DNA of 64,000 nt. Origin: Terriglobus sp. TAA 43 (lineage in GTDB: Bacteria > Acidobacteriota > Terriglobia > Terriglobales > Acidobacteriaceae). The position numbers and the translations under genes are program-made. How positions within the stretch are numbered: the stretch's first letter is position 1; the number at the start of each line of letters is the position of its first letter. Positions 36,085 through 45,243 of the stretch are shown piece by piece. The stretch covers positions 2,480,001-2,544,000 of the forward strand of contig NZ_JUGR01000001.1 in assembly GCF_000800015.1 (NCBI RefSeq), read 5' to 3'. Below the pieces are notes generated by a model. It worked only from the letters and a program-made list of their open reading frames with translations, was not told the DNA's origin and did not search any database.

Positions 36085-36720
36085 ATGGCGACGCTTCCAG
36101 CATCGGCTGCTCACGCAACACCGATACGTCGTCTGCGTCCGCATCATTATCTCTGGATACTACTGGGTCTAATGGGACTCAGTGTTCTGGCTTACACCGA
36201 CTATCCAACCTTCTTTGGCTCCGATCCACTTCATGCGCGGGCCCGATTTCTGAAAGAACTCGTGATCCTGATTCCGCACGCCGTCTCCGGAGTAACGGCG
36301 ACGGTGTTAGGTCCGTTCCTGTTCTCTACGCGCTTCCGACAGCGGCACTTGCTGCGGCACCGTGTGATGGGTCGCGTGTATGTGATCTGCATTGCGGTCG
36401 CGGCCCCCACGGCATATCTTCTGGAGCCGAACATTGCGAATGGTGTTGGCGGATTACTGTGGGCAGCATGCACTTTCGCCGCTTATCAGACTACTCACAA
36501 TCGACAGATACAGGCGCATCGGCAATGGATGGTGCGCTCTTACCTGTTCACGCTGAACTTCATCTTCACGCGCGTGGCAAACCCTGTGCCTGCGTGGGTA
36601 CATCTCAGCGATGAGCGATTCTTCCTGATCCTCGTGAGCCTCTTCGCGGCTTATCTATTCTTCCCAGACATCTACTTCAACTGGCGTGAACTCACGACAA
36701 GCCGTAAGGCCGCGGCTTGA
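36085..36720 (+). CDS. DUF2306 membrane protein
   Basis: A 211-residue protein with four or five membrane spans. The pattern HAVSGVTATVLGPFLFSTRFRQRHLLRHRVMGRVYVICI, then QIQAHRQWMVRSYLFTLNFIFTR, is characteristic of DUF2306, with several membrane-embedded histidines that could bind heme or metal. Function unknown. It reads away from yeiH with a 96-base gap and is not obviously in an operon. Confidence 0.8.
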   Translation: MATLPASAAHATPIRRLRPHHYLWILLGLMGLSVLAYTDYPTFFGSDPLHARARFLKELVILIPHAVSGVTATVLGPFLFSTRFRQRHLLRHRVMGRVYVICIAVAAPTAYLLEPNIANGVGGLLWAACTFAAYQTTHNRQIQAHRQWMVRSYLFTLNFIFTRVANPVPAWVHLSDERFFLILVSLFAAYLFFPDIYFNWRELTTSRKAAA

Positions 36721-36753
36721 TGAGTCCCGACATCACTGAATGTTTGCGATCGC

Positions 36754-37206
36754 TCAGGCATTCCTGGCGAGCATCTTCGTGAAGTAGAAGGTCATGCGGG
36801 TGGTGCCAGTGTTGACGATGCCGTGTAGCATATTGGCTTCGGCGTACATCATGTCGCCGGGGCCTACGTGGGTGGTGACACCATCCACTACGATTTCGCC
36901 GTTGCCTTCCGCGATGATCACTAGCTCCTCTTCCGGATGACGATGCGGCGGATGCGGGCGTGCACCGGGTTCCAGAGTCACCATTCCTGATGCCAATGCT
37001 GCCAGCTGTCGCGTGGGGCCGTTGAAGTGTGTCTTCGCCTTCGCACCGGGACTATCGCCAGTGGCTTGCAGGCTGGAGGACTTCACCACGGAGCTCTTGA
37101 GTGCCGGACCAGTGCGCACGGTGTCTACATGCGTGATGCCCTGCGAATGCTGGACGAGAGCGGAGGGCAACACGCCAGCCGCTCCCAGAAAGTCTCTCCT
37201 GTTCAT
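36754..37206 (-). CDS. Tat-exported cupin-domain protein
   Basis: A 150-residue single-domain cupin. It begins MNRRDFLGAAGVLPSALV, a short twin-arginine signal. The cupin motifs are visible: RPHPPHRHPEEELVIIAEGNGEIVVDG (motif 1, metal ligands His-x-His...Glu) and PGDMMYAEANMLHGIVNTG (motif 2, His). Many such proteins store or sense small carboxylic acids or sugars; this substrate is unknown. ATG 37206 has GGAGAGGGA upstream; a start seven codons earlier disrupts the signal. It lies upstream of the DUF1080 gene in the direction away from it. Confidence 0.8.
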   Translation of the reverse strand: MNRRDFLGAAGVLPSALVQHSQGITHVDTVRTGPALKSSVVKSSSLQATGDSPGAKAKTHFNGPTRQLAALASGMVTLEPGARPHPPHRHPEEELVIIAEGNGEIVVDGVTTHVGPGDMMYAEANMLHGIVNTGTTRMTFYFTKMLARNA

Positions 37207-37258
37207 TCCCTCTCCTGACGACACTTGGGTTCGCTACACGAGCACCAGCATACGACGC

Positions 37259-38125
37259 TTATTGGTCGAAGGTGCGCAGCCAGATATCGCGCACGCTGAT
37301 CTTGCACGGTTGCGACTCGATCTCGAAGCCGATGTTGCCGATCTGGTTGTTGGCATCGTTTGGGTTGTCGTCAATGAAGATGGCCATCAACTGGCCGTTC
37401 ATGATGTGCATCATCACGCCGCCGCGCGCGATGATTTCATAATCGTTCCACTCGTTGGTGCGCACATACCCACCCAGGCCCTGGCGGTCGCCGATGTTGG
37501 CTACTAGGCGGTTGGCGTCGCCGGGGAGGGCCTGAGTTACCTGGCCCCGGTAGGCCAGGATGCCCTGCATGGTGTTCTCGGAGTACCACTGGCCGGTGTG
37601 CTGCTGCGCGGCTCTCCCCACAGGGAACCAGAAGTCGGCCTGCGGGCCGGTGAGCAGCCACTTGGTTGGTGTGCCGTTGGGGCCTGCTGCAGCTGGTTGT
37701 GGACGCGTCCAAGGGGTCCCGGCGTGGGAGCGGTACTGGATGCCGCCTCCGCCGCCCTTCTCTATCTTCATCTGGAGCTTCAGGTCGAAGTCCTTGGTCT
37801 TCTTGTCGGTGTAAACGATGTAGCTGTTACCGCGCGGCTTGTCCTGCAGCGTCTCGCCGATCATGATGCCGTCTTCCACGCGCCAGATGGTGGGGTCACC
37901 GTCCCATCCCTTGAGGGAGGCGCCGTCGAAGATCTGGGTGTAGCCGGTGTGTGCGTCGATATCGTAGGGCAGCGGCTCGTGGAACTTGGGCATGCCGATC
38001 AGGGTTTCACCGTGTGGTCCGGTGACGGGCGGACGCGTTGGTTGCGATTCCAGTTCCTTCGGGACAGATTGGGCGGCGATGGAAACGGACGTTGCAAGAA
38101 AGAGAATGGCGATGGCAGTGCGCAT
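37259..38125 (-). CDS. DUF1080 (3-keto-disaccharide hydrolase-like) secreted protein
   Basis: A 288-residue exported protein (signal peptide about 1-19). The DUF1080 domain is recognised by TQIFDGASLKGWDGDPTIWRVEDGIMIGET near its start, FDLKLQMKIEKGGGGGIQYRSH, and the C-terminal GNIGFEIESQPCKISVRDIWLR. This concanavalin-like fold is linked to hydrolysis of 3-keto-glycosides in Bacteroidota and other soil bacteria. It is separated from the cupin gene by 52 bases in the same direction, so the two could be co-transcribed. Confidence 0.88.
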   Translation of the reverse strand: MRTAIAILFLATSVSIAAQSVPKELESQPTRPPVTGPHGETLIGMPKFHEPLPYDIDAHTGYTQIFDGASLKGWDGDPTIWRVEDGIMIGETLQDKPRGNSYIVYTDKKTKDFDLKLQMKIEKGGGGGIQYRSHAGTPWTRPQPAAAGPNGTPTKWLLTGPQADFWFPVGRAAQQHTGQWYSENTMQGILAYRGQVTQALPGDANRLVANIGDRQGLGGYVRTNEWNDYEIIARGGVMMHIMNGQLMAIFIDDNPNDANNQIGNIGFEIESQPCKISVRDIWLRTFDQ

Positions 38126-38353
38126 GGGTACCCCCTCCCCCCTGTTTTTTCTAAAATCGTCTTTCTAAACGGTTTACGCCGGAGGGTGGGCGTAAATCGT
38201 CTTCCCGTTGGGGTTACGGGCAAAATCGTCATTCCATTGGAGTTACGCAGGAGGGAGGCTGGCGCAGGTGTCTGCGGATCCGAACCTTCTTCTATTGTAA
38301 ACATCCGGAACGGGAAACATGCCACGTCTAATTGATTGATTCAGAAAGAGTTG
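38126..38353. repeat. Intergenic region with three degenerate repeats
   Basis: A C-rich tract and T-run (38130-38149) lead into three copies of a ~30-40 bp unit that share AAATCGTC followed by a TTCC...GGnGTTACG-like end, starting at 38151, 38191 and 38220. It looks like a multi-copy intergenic repeat of the kind common in Terriglobia, but copy number elsewhere cannot be seen here. No gene is evident. Confidence 0.5.
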
Positions 38354-38390
38354 CAAAATAAGGGGCTTGACAGATTTTCTGCCAAGCCCC
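38354..38390 (-). terminator. Terminator of the TonB receptor gene
   Basis: On the - strand the stem GGGGCTTGGCAGA/TCTGTCAAGCCCC (one G-T wobble) is followed by TTATTTTG, 22 bases after the receptor stop. Confidence 0.85.
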
Positions 38391-38412
38391 TGAGGAGTTA
38401 TGACGTGAATGG

Positions 38413-41400
38413 TTAGAACATCGCCTTGAGGGCAAACTGCAGACTGCGGTTGTCCATCGAGGTGCCGGTGATCTTGCCCACCGAAGTCGGGGTAGCCAGA
38501 GCGCCCGAGGGGTTGGAGAAGATGCCGTGGTTGATGATGTTGTAGGCCTCGGCACGGAACTGCAGGTTCAAGCGCTCTGTCACATGGATGTTCTTGATGC
38601 CAGAGAGATCGAACGATACCGTTCCGGGTCCGCGGCCAGTGTTACGTGTGGCCCAGCCCTGAAGAAACGGCTGAGGACGAGTTGCAGAGCAGTAGATAGC
38701 GCTCTTGGTGCAGTCGAGCGATACAGTCTGTCCGTTGGAAGCGACGCCTGAGCAGGTTGCGCCGGGCGCGCAGACGGTGGCCGTGTTTGGATCCTGCGAG
38801 TAAGCGGTTGGGTCAAACCAGCTGCTGATGCCGCGGTTCGAACCCTTAAAGGAACTGGCAACTGTGCGGCCTGGCGCGAGGAAGGCACGGCAAGTGTTGT
38901 AAGAGGCGAAGCTGCAACCCGAACCCGTGATGTTGAACGGGTAACCCGTACGGAGCTGAATTGCAGGCTGGAAGGTCCAACCACCCAGCACTGCAGTGGC
39001 TGCCTTCCCTTGCAGGAAGGACTTACCCTTACCGAACGGAAGTTCGTATCCACCCGAGATGACAGCGCGGTTGCGAACGTCGAAGTTCGAGTAAGAGTGA
39101 TCGAATGCGGTGGTGGTTGCGTACGACGAGTCGTTTGCGCCAGCCTCACCCGAGATGTTGTCGAGGTTCTTCGACCACTGGTAGCTGCCGAGGTAGTAGA
39201 GGCCGTTGCTCTGGCGCTTTTCTACCTTGATGGAACCACCGTTGAAGTTGGCTGCACCCAGAGTGGAGCTGGTCAGGATGCCGTTGCCGAACTTCGGGTT
39301 AGCACGGGTGCAAACGGAGATATTCGTCGGGACGACGAACGGATACTGCTGACACATGTTCTGGTCATACCGCTTCCACATGTGGTGGGAGTTGCTGCCG
39401 GTATAGGCCATTTCCATCAACAGGCCGTGACCGAGATCCTGCTGCAGACTGGCGTTCCATTCCTGGGTGAGTGGCTGCTTGTTGAATGGGAAGATCGAGA
39501 ACGGCGAAGGAATCTGCGTCGTCGTGAGCGGATCCGGATAGAGCTGATTGGTAGTTACGTTACTGAACGCCTGCTGGAAGTACAGCGGAGCTGCATACCG
39601 TGTGAACTGCAGTTCGTTGGTGTTCAGGTTGTCGAAGTAGATACCGTAACCGGCGCGGACAACGGTTCCGGGATGAACTTCATACGCGAGACCAACACGG
39701 GGCATGAAACCCTTTTTGAAAGGCTGGATGATGCCCGGCTGATACGTGTGCTGCGTGTCAATGATCCCCGCATTCAGATACGCCTGAGGAATGTTTGCCG
39801 GAATCTTGCTAAAGGTAACCAGATGAGTGGTTGGATCGAGTGATCCTTCCAAGCCATTCTGTTCGTGGAAGGGCTGATTATATTCCCAGCGGAAACCGAG
39901 GTTTGCAGTCAACCTGGGAGTGATCGTCCAGATATCGCTGACAAAGACACCATAAGTGTTGTCACGATAATGTCCGAGGGTAGTACCCGCGTTGCCGTTG
40001 CAACCCGAGGTACACAGGCCACGAGCATAGTTCTGGAATTTGTTGTAAAGGTAGAAGGTCCCATTGAGGTTGAAGCCTTTGTTACCGACCGGGCAGTTGC
40101 CGCCGGATGCACCATGGGACGTGTCATTCGGATCAGTGGGAACATAAGCTTTACCGGTCGTCGGATCGATCGCGTAGGACGCAACGGTGCAGTTATCGAA
40201 GGTAGCAGCGCCGCGAGAGTTGTTATCTGCAATCTGCCAGAGACGGCGGTTCTGGAACTGGAAACCCGCCTTGAGGGTATGTTTACCAAGAACATCGGAA
40301 ATCGAGTCGCCGATGCTGATCACATTTTCATGACCACCCTGATCGCCCGATCCATCGCCCACGTTGCCAAAGCCGGCGATGCCGAAGCTTGCACGGCCAT
40401 TCTGACGCGGCGAGGTGAGAGCAGTGACGTTGGTCAGACCTTCTGCGGATGCCCAGTTACCGTTGGGACCAGCACTCTGCAACACACCAAGGGTGATGTT
40501 GTAGAACTCGTTCCAACCGACACGAACTTCGTTCACGATCTTGTTCGTGACCAGGTACGTATCACCGAAGACCGCGTTGCGGCCCAGCAGCGGGTTTGAC
40601 GTGGAGCTGCCAGTTGCCGTCGGAGTGACCTGGCTAGCGTTGTAGTTGGCGTAACGGCCAAAAAGAGAGTTCTTTGAGGTAACGTTCCAGTCGCCGCGAA
40701 CAGTGTACGAGTCGTAGTTATCAGTGAACGGCAAGGTGAGGCCGTAGTTCGCGGAGCCGTTGATCGTCGCCGCGTCCGAAGTCACCGCCGGATACGTTGG
40801 ATTCAGGACTGTGGCCACCTTGTTCGTCACGCCGAAACCGGTAGGGTTGACGTGGCTATAACCAAAACCACCGCTCGGCGTTAGAACCTGGGTGCTGTTG
40901 GCGTCCCACGTACCTGCGAGTTCGGTCTGCGTGGGAAAGAGAGCCGTGTAGAGGTTTTGCTTGGACGAACGTTGACCTTCATAACCACCAAAGACGAAGA
41001 GATGGTCCTTGATGATGGGCCCGCCGAAGGTGCCACCAAACTGCCAGCGATGGAAGTCCGGCTTGGGTCCGCTGGAGACAGGCTGGAAGTAGTTGCGGGC
41101 ATCGAAGATACCGTTACGCGCGAACAGGTAGCCCGATCCGTGGATCTTGTTGGTACCGGACTTGGTGACCATGGAAACCACTGCCTGCCCCTGGCCATAC
41201 TCCGTGGAAAAGGTGGAGCGGAGGAGGTTGAACTCCTGCAGCGTATCCGTGTTGGGCAGCAACGACATGTTGTTGAAGCGAACCGAACGGACATACGTAC
41301 CGTCGAGCACGTAGTTGGTCGAGTTACCGCGACCACCATCAACCGTGATGTACAGGTTGCGGGAAGATGACGCGGTACCGGTCTGCGCGGCTGAACCACC

Positions 41401-42036
41401 CTGCTGACCGCTCTGCGGCGGCGAGACGCCTGGGGCCAGTGTGGCGAGCTGCAACACGTTACGGCCGTTCAATGGGAGGTCGTTGATCTGCTTCTGATCG
41501 ATGACCTGGCCGACTGTGGCTTCCTGCGTCTGGAGCTGTGGCGGAAGCGTGCTGACTTCAACCGTTTCATTGGTGCCGCCGACGGCGAGCGTTACAGAAC
41601 CATTGGCAGTCTGGCCGATCTGAACATCCAAAGACGGGATGACGGAAGTCTTGAAGCCGTCCTTCTCTACGCGGATGCTGTAGTTGGCCGGAGGCAGGTT
41701 AGGAATGGACCAGTCGCCAGAGCCGTTGGACTTGGTGGTACGTTCGGCCTTCGTGCCGTTGTTGATGAGGTGGATCGTGGCTCCCGGGACCTTCGCACCG
41801 GTTGCGTCCGTAACGGTGCCGGCGGCGTCGGTGGATGCAGATGCCTGGCCCCATGCGGAAGGTGCGCCTACGGAAAGCAGGGCGACGGGAGCGGCCGCCA
41901 GCATGAGGGCGAATGCGCTACGTCGGAATGTACGCAGGATGGCGTTATGGGAGATCTGATTCAAGGTGGACTCTTTCGTCGTTCCGGAGTCCGGTGCGGG
42001 GACGCGGGGTCCTATGTTCTTGTTTGGTCCATGCAT
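38413..42036 (-). CDS. TonB-dependent receptor with Oar-like carboxypeptidase-regulatory domain
   Basis: A 1,207-residue outer-membrane protein of the acidobacterial Oar type. After the signal peptide (hydrophobic LMLAAAPVALLSVGAPSAWGQ) comes a carboxypeptidase-regulatory-like beta-sandwich (about 68-150: GTVTDATGAKVPGATIHLINNGTKAERTTKSNG). Next are a plug domain with NGRNVLQLATLAPGVSP and a long beta-barrel ending QFALKAMF with the terminal Phe expected of barrels. It should take up oligosaccharides through the outer membrane in these saprophytes. The start is uncertain: ATG 42036 follows GGAGAGG, but a TTG at 41964 behind GAAAGAG would give a more typical signal peptide start. It lies between DUF1080/cupin genes and the uronate cluster. 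Confidence 0.92.
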   Translation of the reverse strand: MHGPNKNIGPRVPAPDSGTTKESTLNQISHNAILRTFRRSAFALMLAAAPVALLSVGAPSAWGQASASTDAAGTVTDATGAKVPGATIHLINNGTKAERTTKSNGSGDWSIPNLPPANYSIRVEKDGFKTSVIPSLDVQIGQTANGSVTLAVGGTNETVEVSTLPPQLQTQEATVGQVIDQKQINDLPLNGRNVLQLATLAPGVSPPQSGQQGGSAAQTGTASSSRNLYITVDGGRGNSTNYVLDGTYVRSVRFNNMSLLPNTDTLQEFNLLRSTFSTEYGQGQAVVSMVTKSGTNKIHGSGYLFARNGIFDARNYFQPVSSGPKPDFHRWQFGGTFGGPIIKDHLFVFGGYEGQRSSKQNLYTALFPTQTELAGTWDANSTQVLTPSGGFGYSHVNPTGFGVTNKVATVLNPTYPAVTSDAATINGSANYGLTLPFTDNYDSYTVRGDWNVTSKNSLFGRYANYNASQVTPTATGSSTSNPLLGRNAVFGDTYLVTNKIVNEVRVGWNEFYNITLGVLQSAGPNGNWASAEGLTNVTALTSPRQNGRASFGIAGFGNVGDGSGDQGGHENVISIGDSISDVLGKHTLKAGFQFQNRRLWQIADNNSRGAATFDNCTVASYAIDPTTGKAYVPTDPNDTSHGASGGNCPVGNKGFNLNGTFYLYNKFQNYARGLCTSGCNGNAGTTLGHYRDNTYGVFVSDIWTITPRLTANLGFRWEYNQPFHEQNGLEGSLDPTTHLVTFSKIPANIPQAYLNAGIIDTQHTYQPGIIQPFKKGFMPRVGLAYEVHPGTVVRAGYGIYFDNLNTNELQFTRYAAPLYFQQAFSNVTTNQLYPDPLTTTQIPSPFSIFPFNKQPLTQEWNASLQQDLGHGLLMEMAYTGSNSHHMWKRYDQNMCQQYPFVVPTNISVCTRANPKFGNGILTSSTLGAANFNGGSIKVEKRQSNGLYYLGSYQWSKNLDNISGEAGANDSSYATTTAFDHSYSNFDVRNRAVISGGYELPFGKGKSFLQGKAATAVLGGWTFQPAIQLRTGYPFNITGSGCSFASYNTCRAFLAPGRTVASSFKGSNRGISSWFDPTAYSQDPNTATVCAPGATCSGVASNGQTVSLDCTKSAIYCSATRPQPFLQGWATRNTGRGPGTVSFDLSGIKNIHVTERLNLQFRAEAYNIINHGIFSNPSGALATPTSVGKITGTSMDNRSLQFALKAMF

Positions 42037-42384
42037 GGTGATGTTGGCCTCTCCGTGTTCAGCACTATGACAACGTTTGCGCGGATTAATTCTTTTTCGA
42101 TCTGAGACGTTTCAAAATCCGCGATATTTTTTTGCCGCTGGGACACCCGCCGATGCACTTCTCCCCGATCAGCGTGGGAGGCTTTCAGTGCAAACGAACG
42201 GAGTTCTCTTCGACGGCGGGACTTATATCACACCGAAATGAAGAAAAGAAACATGCTTTTTGCAAGTTTTTTGGAGAGGTTCCGGGGTACGAAACTGCCC
42301 TCAACGGATGCATGGGGAAAATGTGGTTGTTTTGTCGACAAAACGAATGAATCGAATCAAATCTGTCGAGAGGTCAGACCAGAG
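42037..42384. promoter_or_regulatory. Intergenic region upstream of the TonB receptor with a 16-bp palindrome
   Basis: No gene is seen. It holds a perfect 16-bp palindrome GTTTTGTCGACAAAAC (42329-42344). Nearer the receptor start are two ACGTTT-containing stretches (42071-42077 and 42107-42113) that weakly resemble the uronate-cluster motif. These are candidate operators for the receptor gene, which starts at 42036 on the - strand. Confidence 0.4.
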
Positions 42385-43653
42385 TCAGAGGATTAGAACC
42401 GCTCGAATGTCATTCACGTTGGTCAAGGTGGGGCCGGTCATGACGAGGTCGTCGATGGTAGCGAAGAAGGAATAGCTGTCATGACGGCGAAGGAAGTCAG
42501 CCGCGATGGCAGATGCCTGCTTTGCCCGAGTGAGCGTGTCGGGGGTGACGATGGCTCCGGCGGCGTCATCAGAGCCGTCGATGCCGTCGGTGTCGCCTGC
42601 GATGGCATAGGTGCCGGGCGCGCCTTTCAGGGCGATGGCGAGTGAGAGTAGGAATTCGGTGTTTCTGCCGCCTCGGCCGGGCTTTTCGCGGCCCAGCGTC
42701 ACCGTGGTTTCGCCGCCGGAGAGAAGGACGGCCGGTTTTACGATGGGGTGTCCGTAATGGCGAACGGATGCTGCGATGCCAGCCATCACTGTGCCGAGCT
42801 GCGCGCTTTCGCCTTCGATGGCGTCGCCCAGGATCAATGGGTTCCAGCCGAATTCTCTTGCTTTGGCGGCTGCGGCCTGGAGGGCCTGGAGCGGCGAGGC
42901 GATCATACGGACGTCTGCCTGGAAGCTTTTGGGGGCTTCTTCGCTTTGCGATTCCAACACGCTGAGCACACTGGATGGGACTTCCATGTTGTATTCGCGG
43001 ATGATGCGCAATGCGTCGGCTGCGGTGGTACCGGAGGGGACGGTGGGGCCGGAGGCGATGATGGCCGGGTCGTCGCCGGGGACGTCGCTGATGACGAGTG
43101 TGACCACGCGGGCGGGTGCAGCGGCCTGCGCCAGTTTGCCGCCCTTGATGCGGGAGAGCGCTTTGCGCACGGTATTCATGGCGTGGATGGGTGCGCCGGA
43201 TGCGAGGAGCGCTGCGTTGACCGCTTGCTTGTCTTCGAGGGCGACGCCTTCGACGGGCAGCGTTAGCAAGGCTGATCCGCCACCGGAGATGAGCGCCAGA
43301 ACGAGGTCGTCGGGTGACAGATTTTGGACGGCGGCGAGGATGTCTTCGGCGGCTTGCATACCGGCTGCGTCGGGTACTGGGTGCGACGCTTCCACGATGC
43401 GGATGTGGCGGGGGGGGACGGCGTGGCCGTAGCGGGTGACCACGACGCCCTCCATTGGGACCTGCGGCCATGCCTCTTCGACGGCGGCGGCCATGGCGGC
43501 GGAGGCTTTGCCTGCTCCTACGACGATGCACCGGCCTTTGGGCGGTTCAGGCAGAGAGGATGCGAGGACGACGTGAGGATTGGCGGCCGCTACGGCAGTG
43601 TCAAACAGGGAACGGAGTTGCTGGCGGACGACGGCTTCCTCATGGGCGGGCAT
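42385..43653 (-). CDS. Glycerate 2-kinase (GckA/MOFRL family)
   Basis: A 422-residue protein with the DUF4147 and MOFRL domains of glycerate 2-kinase/hydroxypyruvate reductase-like proteins (TtuD/GckA). Visible are VVGAGKASAAMAAAVEE, ALISGGGSALLTLP, NTVRKALSRIKGGKLA, and the C-terminal LLSGGETTVTLGREKPGRGGRNTEFLLSLA and GDTDGIDGSDDAAGA. It would phosphorylate D-glycerate to 2-phosphoglycerate; close relatives are often misnamed hydroxypyruvate reductase. The start at ATG 43653 is the simplest, but no ribosome site is seen and in-frame GTGs at 43668 and 43680 are possible. It is divergent from uxaC. Confidence 0.85.
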   Translation of the reverse strand: MPAHEEAVVRQQLRSLFDTAVAAANPHVVLASSLPEPPKGRCIVVGAGKASAAMAAAVEEAWPQVPMEGVVVTRYGHAVPPRHIRIVEASHPVPDAAGMQAAEDILAAVQNLSPDDLVLALISGGGSALLTLPVEGVALEDKQAVNAALLASGAPIHAMNTVRKALSRIKGGKLAQAAAPARVVTLVISDVPGDDPAIIASGPTVPSGTTAADALRIIREYNMEVPSSVLSVLESQSEEAPKSFQADVRMIASPLQALQAAAAKAREFGWNPLILGDAIEGESAQLGTVMAGIAASVRHYGHPIVKPAVLLSGGETTVTLGREKPGRGGRNTEFLLSLAIALKGAPGTYAIAGDTDGIDGSDDAAGAIVTPDTLTRAKQASAIAADFLRRHDSYSFFATIDDLVMTGPTLTNVNDIRAVLIL

Positions 43654-43698
43654 GGTTCCATGATCCACTATAGTTTTCACAAAAATCTGTTGTGTTTG

Positions 43699-43714
43699 TA
43701 TCGAAACGTTTTTG
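43699..43714. promoter_or_regulatory. Candidate uronate operator, copy 1 (glycerate kinase / uxaC)
   Basis: TATCGAAACGTTTTTG in the divergent region between the glycerate kinase and uxaC. Near-identical sequences stand at 46068-46083 (reverse strand) and 46145-46160, the latter two in front of the GntR regulator and the transporter. The GAAACGTTTT core resembles LacI-type operators, but the regulator is not proven. Confidence 0.45.
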
Positions 43715-43782
43715 GGAGGATGATGGTATGGCCCGCGTGACGGTGAGGCTGCCGCCGCGAATATTCCAGGAGGACCACCTCG

Positions 43783-45177
43783 ATGCCCCTGCTGCACGAC
43801 GACCGCCTTTTTCCGGCAGATCCAACCACTCGTTCCATTGCGCAACGCTTGTTTGCGACGGTGCGCGATCTGCCGATCGTAAGCCCGCATGGACACACGC
43901 AGGCCGGTTGGTTCGCCACGAATGATGCCTTTCCTGATCCGTCGAAGCTGTTTATTCAGCCGGATCACTATGTCCACCGCATGCTGTACAGCCAGGGCGT
44001 GAAGCTGGAAGACCTGGAGATTGGCAAGGCGGTCATTGAGAATCCTCGCAAGGTTTGGAAGATTTTCGCGGACCACTACTATCTGTTTCGCGGAACGCCT
44101 TCGCGCCTTTGGCTGGACTATGCGTTTCAGGAGCAGTTCGGTCTGACGGAGCGCCTGTCTTCAAAGACGGCGGACCTGTATTACGACACCATTGCTGAGA
44201 AGCTGCAGACGCCGGAGTTCCGCCCCCGTGCGTTGTTTGAGAGCTTCAAGATTGATGTGCTGGCGACGACTGACTCTGCGATTGATCCGCTGACGGATAT
44301 TCAGACGTTGCGCAAGGGTGATTGGAAGGGACGCATTGTCCCCACGTTCCGTCCGGATTCGGTTGTTGATCCTGAGTTTGCGGGCTTCCGCGAGAACATT
44401 GCGAAGCTGGGTGAGATTACTGGCGAGAACACCGAGACGTGGGAAGGCTATTTGAATGCCCTGCGCAATCGTCGTGCGTTCTTCAAATCGCTGGGAGCGA
44501 CGGCTACCGATCATGGGCATCCGACGGCGCGCACTGCCGACCTTGATCCGGAAGAGTGCGCGCAGCTTTTCGATGTGATCCTGAGCGGCGAAGCGGATGA
44601 GGATGATGAAGAAGTCTTCCGTGCGCAGATGCTGACGGAGATGGCGCGGATGTCTGTCGAAGACGGGCTCGTCATGCAGATTCATCCGGGCAGCATGCGC
44701 AATCACAACCAGATTCTGTTTGAGAAGTTTGGCCGCGACATGGGTGCGGACATTCCTACCGCCACGGATTATGTGCATGCTCTGCAGCCGATGCTGGACC
44801 TGTTTGGCAATGAGGCGAACCTGACCGTGATCCTGTTCACGCTGGATGAGACCGCTTTCAGCCGTGAGCTCGCACCGCTGGCCGGACACTATCCCGCGCT
44901 GCGCCTGGGACCGCCGTGGTGGTTCCACGATAGCCCGGAAGGCATGATGCGTTTCCGCGAAACAGCTACGGAAACCGCAGGCTTCTACAACACGGTTGGC
45001 TTCAACGATGACACGCGCGCGTTCCTGAGCATTCCGGCGCGGCATGATGTAGCTCGCCGTATTGACTGCGCGTTCCTGGCGCGGCTGGTGGCGGAACACC
45101 GTATTGAAGAGGATGAGGCGTTTGAGCTGGCTCAGGATCTGACGGTGAACCTGGTGAAGAAGGCTTACCGGCTGTAG
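43783..45177 (+). CDS. uxaC: Glucuronate isomerase (uronate isomerase)
   Basis: Converts D-glucuronate to D-fructuronate and D-galacturonate to D-tagaturonate. The 464-residue amidohydrolase-fold enzyme has the N-terminal IVSPHGHTQAGWFATNDAF with the metal-binding HGH, HYVHRMLYSQGV, FKIDVLATTDSAIDPL, MQIHPGSMRNHN, and the C-terminal PPWWFHDSPEGMMRFRE and GFNDDTRAFLSIPARHDVARR. It has a strong AGGAGG site and its own terminator. It starts the uronate pathway that continues with UxaE. Confidence 0.96.
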   Translation: MPLLHDDRLFPADPTTRSIAQRLFATVRDLPIVSPHGHTQAGWFATNDAFPDPSKLFIQPDHYVHRMLYSQGVKLEDLEIGKAVIENPRKVWKIFADHYYLFRGTPSRLWLDYAFQEQFGLTERLSSKTADLYYDTIAEKLQTPEFRPRALFESFKIDVLATTDSAIDPLTDIQTLRKGDWKGRIVPTFRPDSVVDPEFAGFRENIAKLGEITGENTETWEGYLNALRNRRAFFKSLGATATDHGHPTARTADLDPEECAQLFDVILSGEADEDDEEVFRAQMLTEMARMSVEDGLVMQIHPGSMRNHNQILFEKFGRDMGADIPTATDYVHALQPMLDLFGNEANLTVILFTLDETAFSRELAPLAGHYPALRLGPPWWFHDSPEGMMRFRETATETAGFYNTVGFNDDTRAFLSIPARHDVARRIDCAFLARLVAEHRIEEDEAFELAQDLTVNLVKKAYRL

Positions 45178-45197
45178 GTTCGTCTTTTGCAATGCAA

Positions 45198-45230
45198 GAT
45201 AGCCCGGCTAGGCCCGGGCTATCATTTTTG
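45198..45230. terminator. Terminator after uxaC
   Basis: Perfect 10-bp stem GATAGCCCGG/CCGGGCTATC with a 6-base loop, followed by ATTTTTGTTC on the + strand. It stands between convergent uxaC and the GntR gene. Confidence 0.85.
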
Positions 45231-45243
45231 TTCTTTCGACGGG

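Noticed and set aside
42569-43531. 320-codon frame on the - strand in another phase of the glycerate kinase gene
   Set aside because: Extremely Arg-rich composition typical of an out-of-phase frame; the glycerate kinase frame has clear family motifs.
44161-45192. 343-codon frame on the - strand opposite uxaC
   Set aside because: Antisense to a strongly supported gene.
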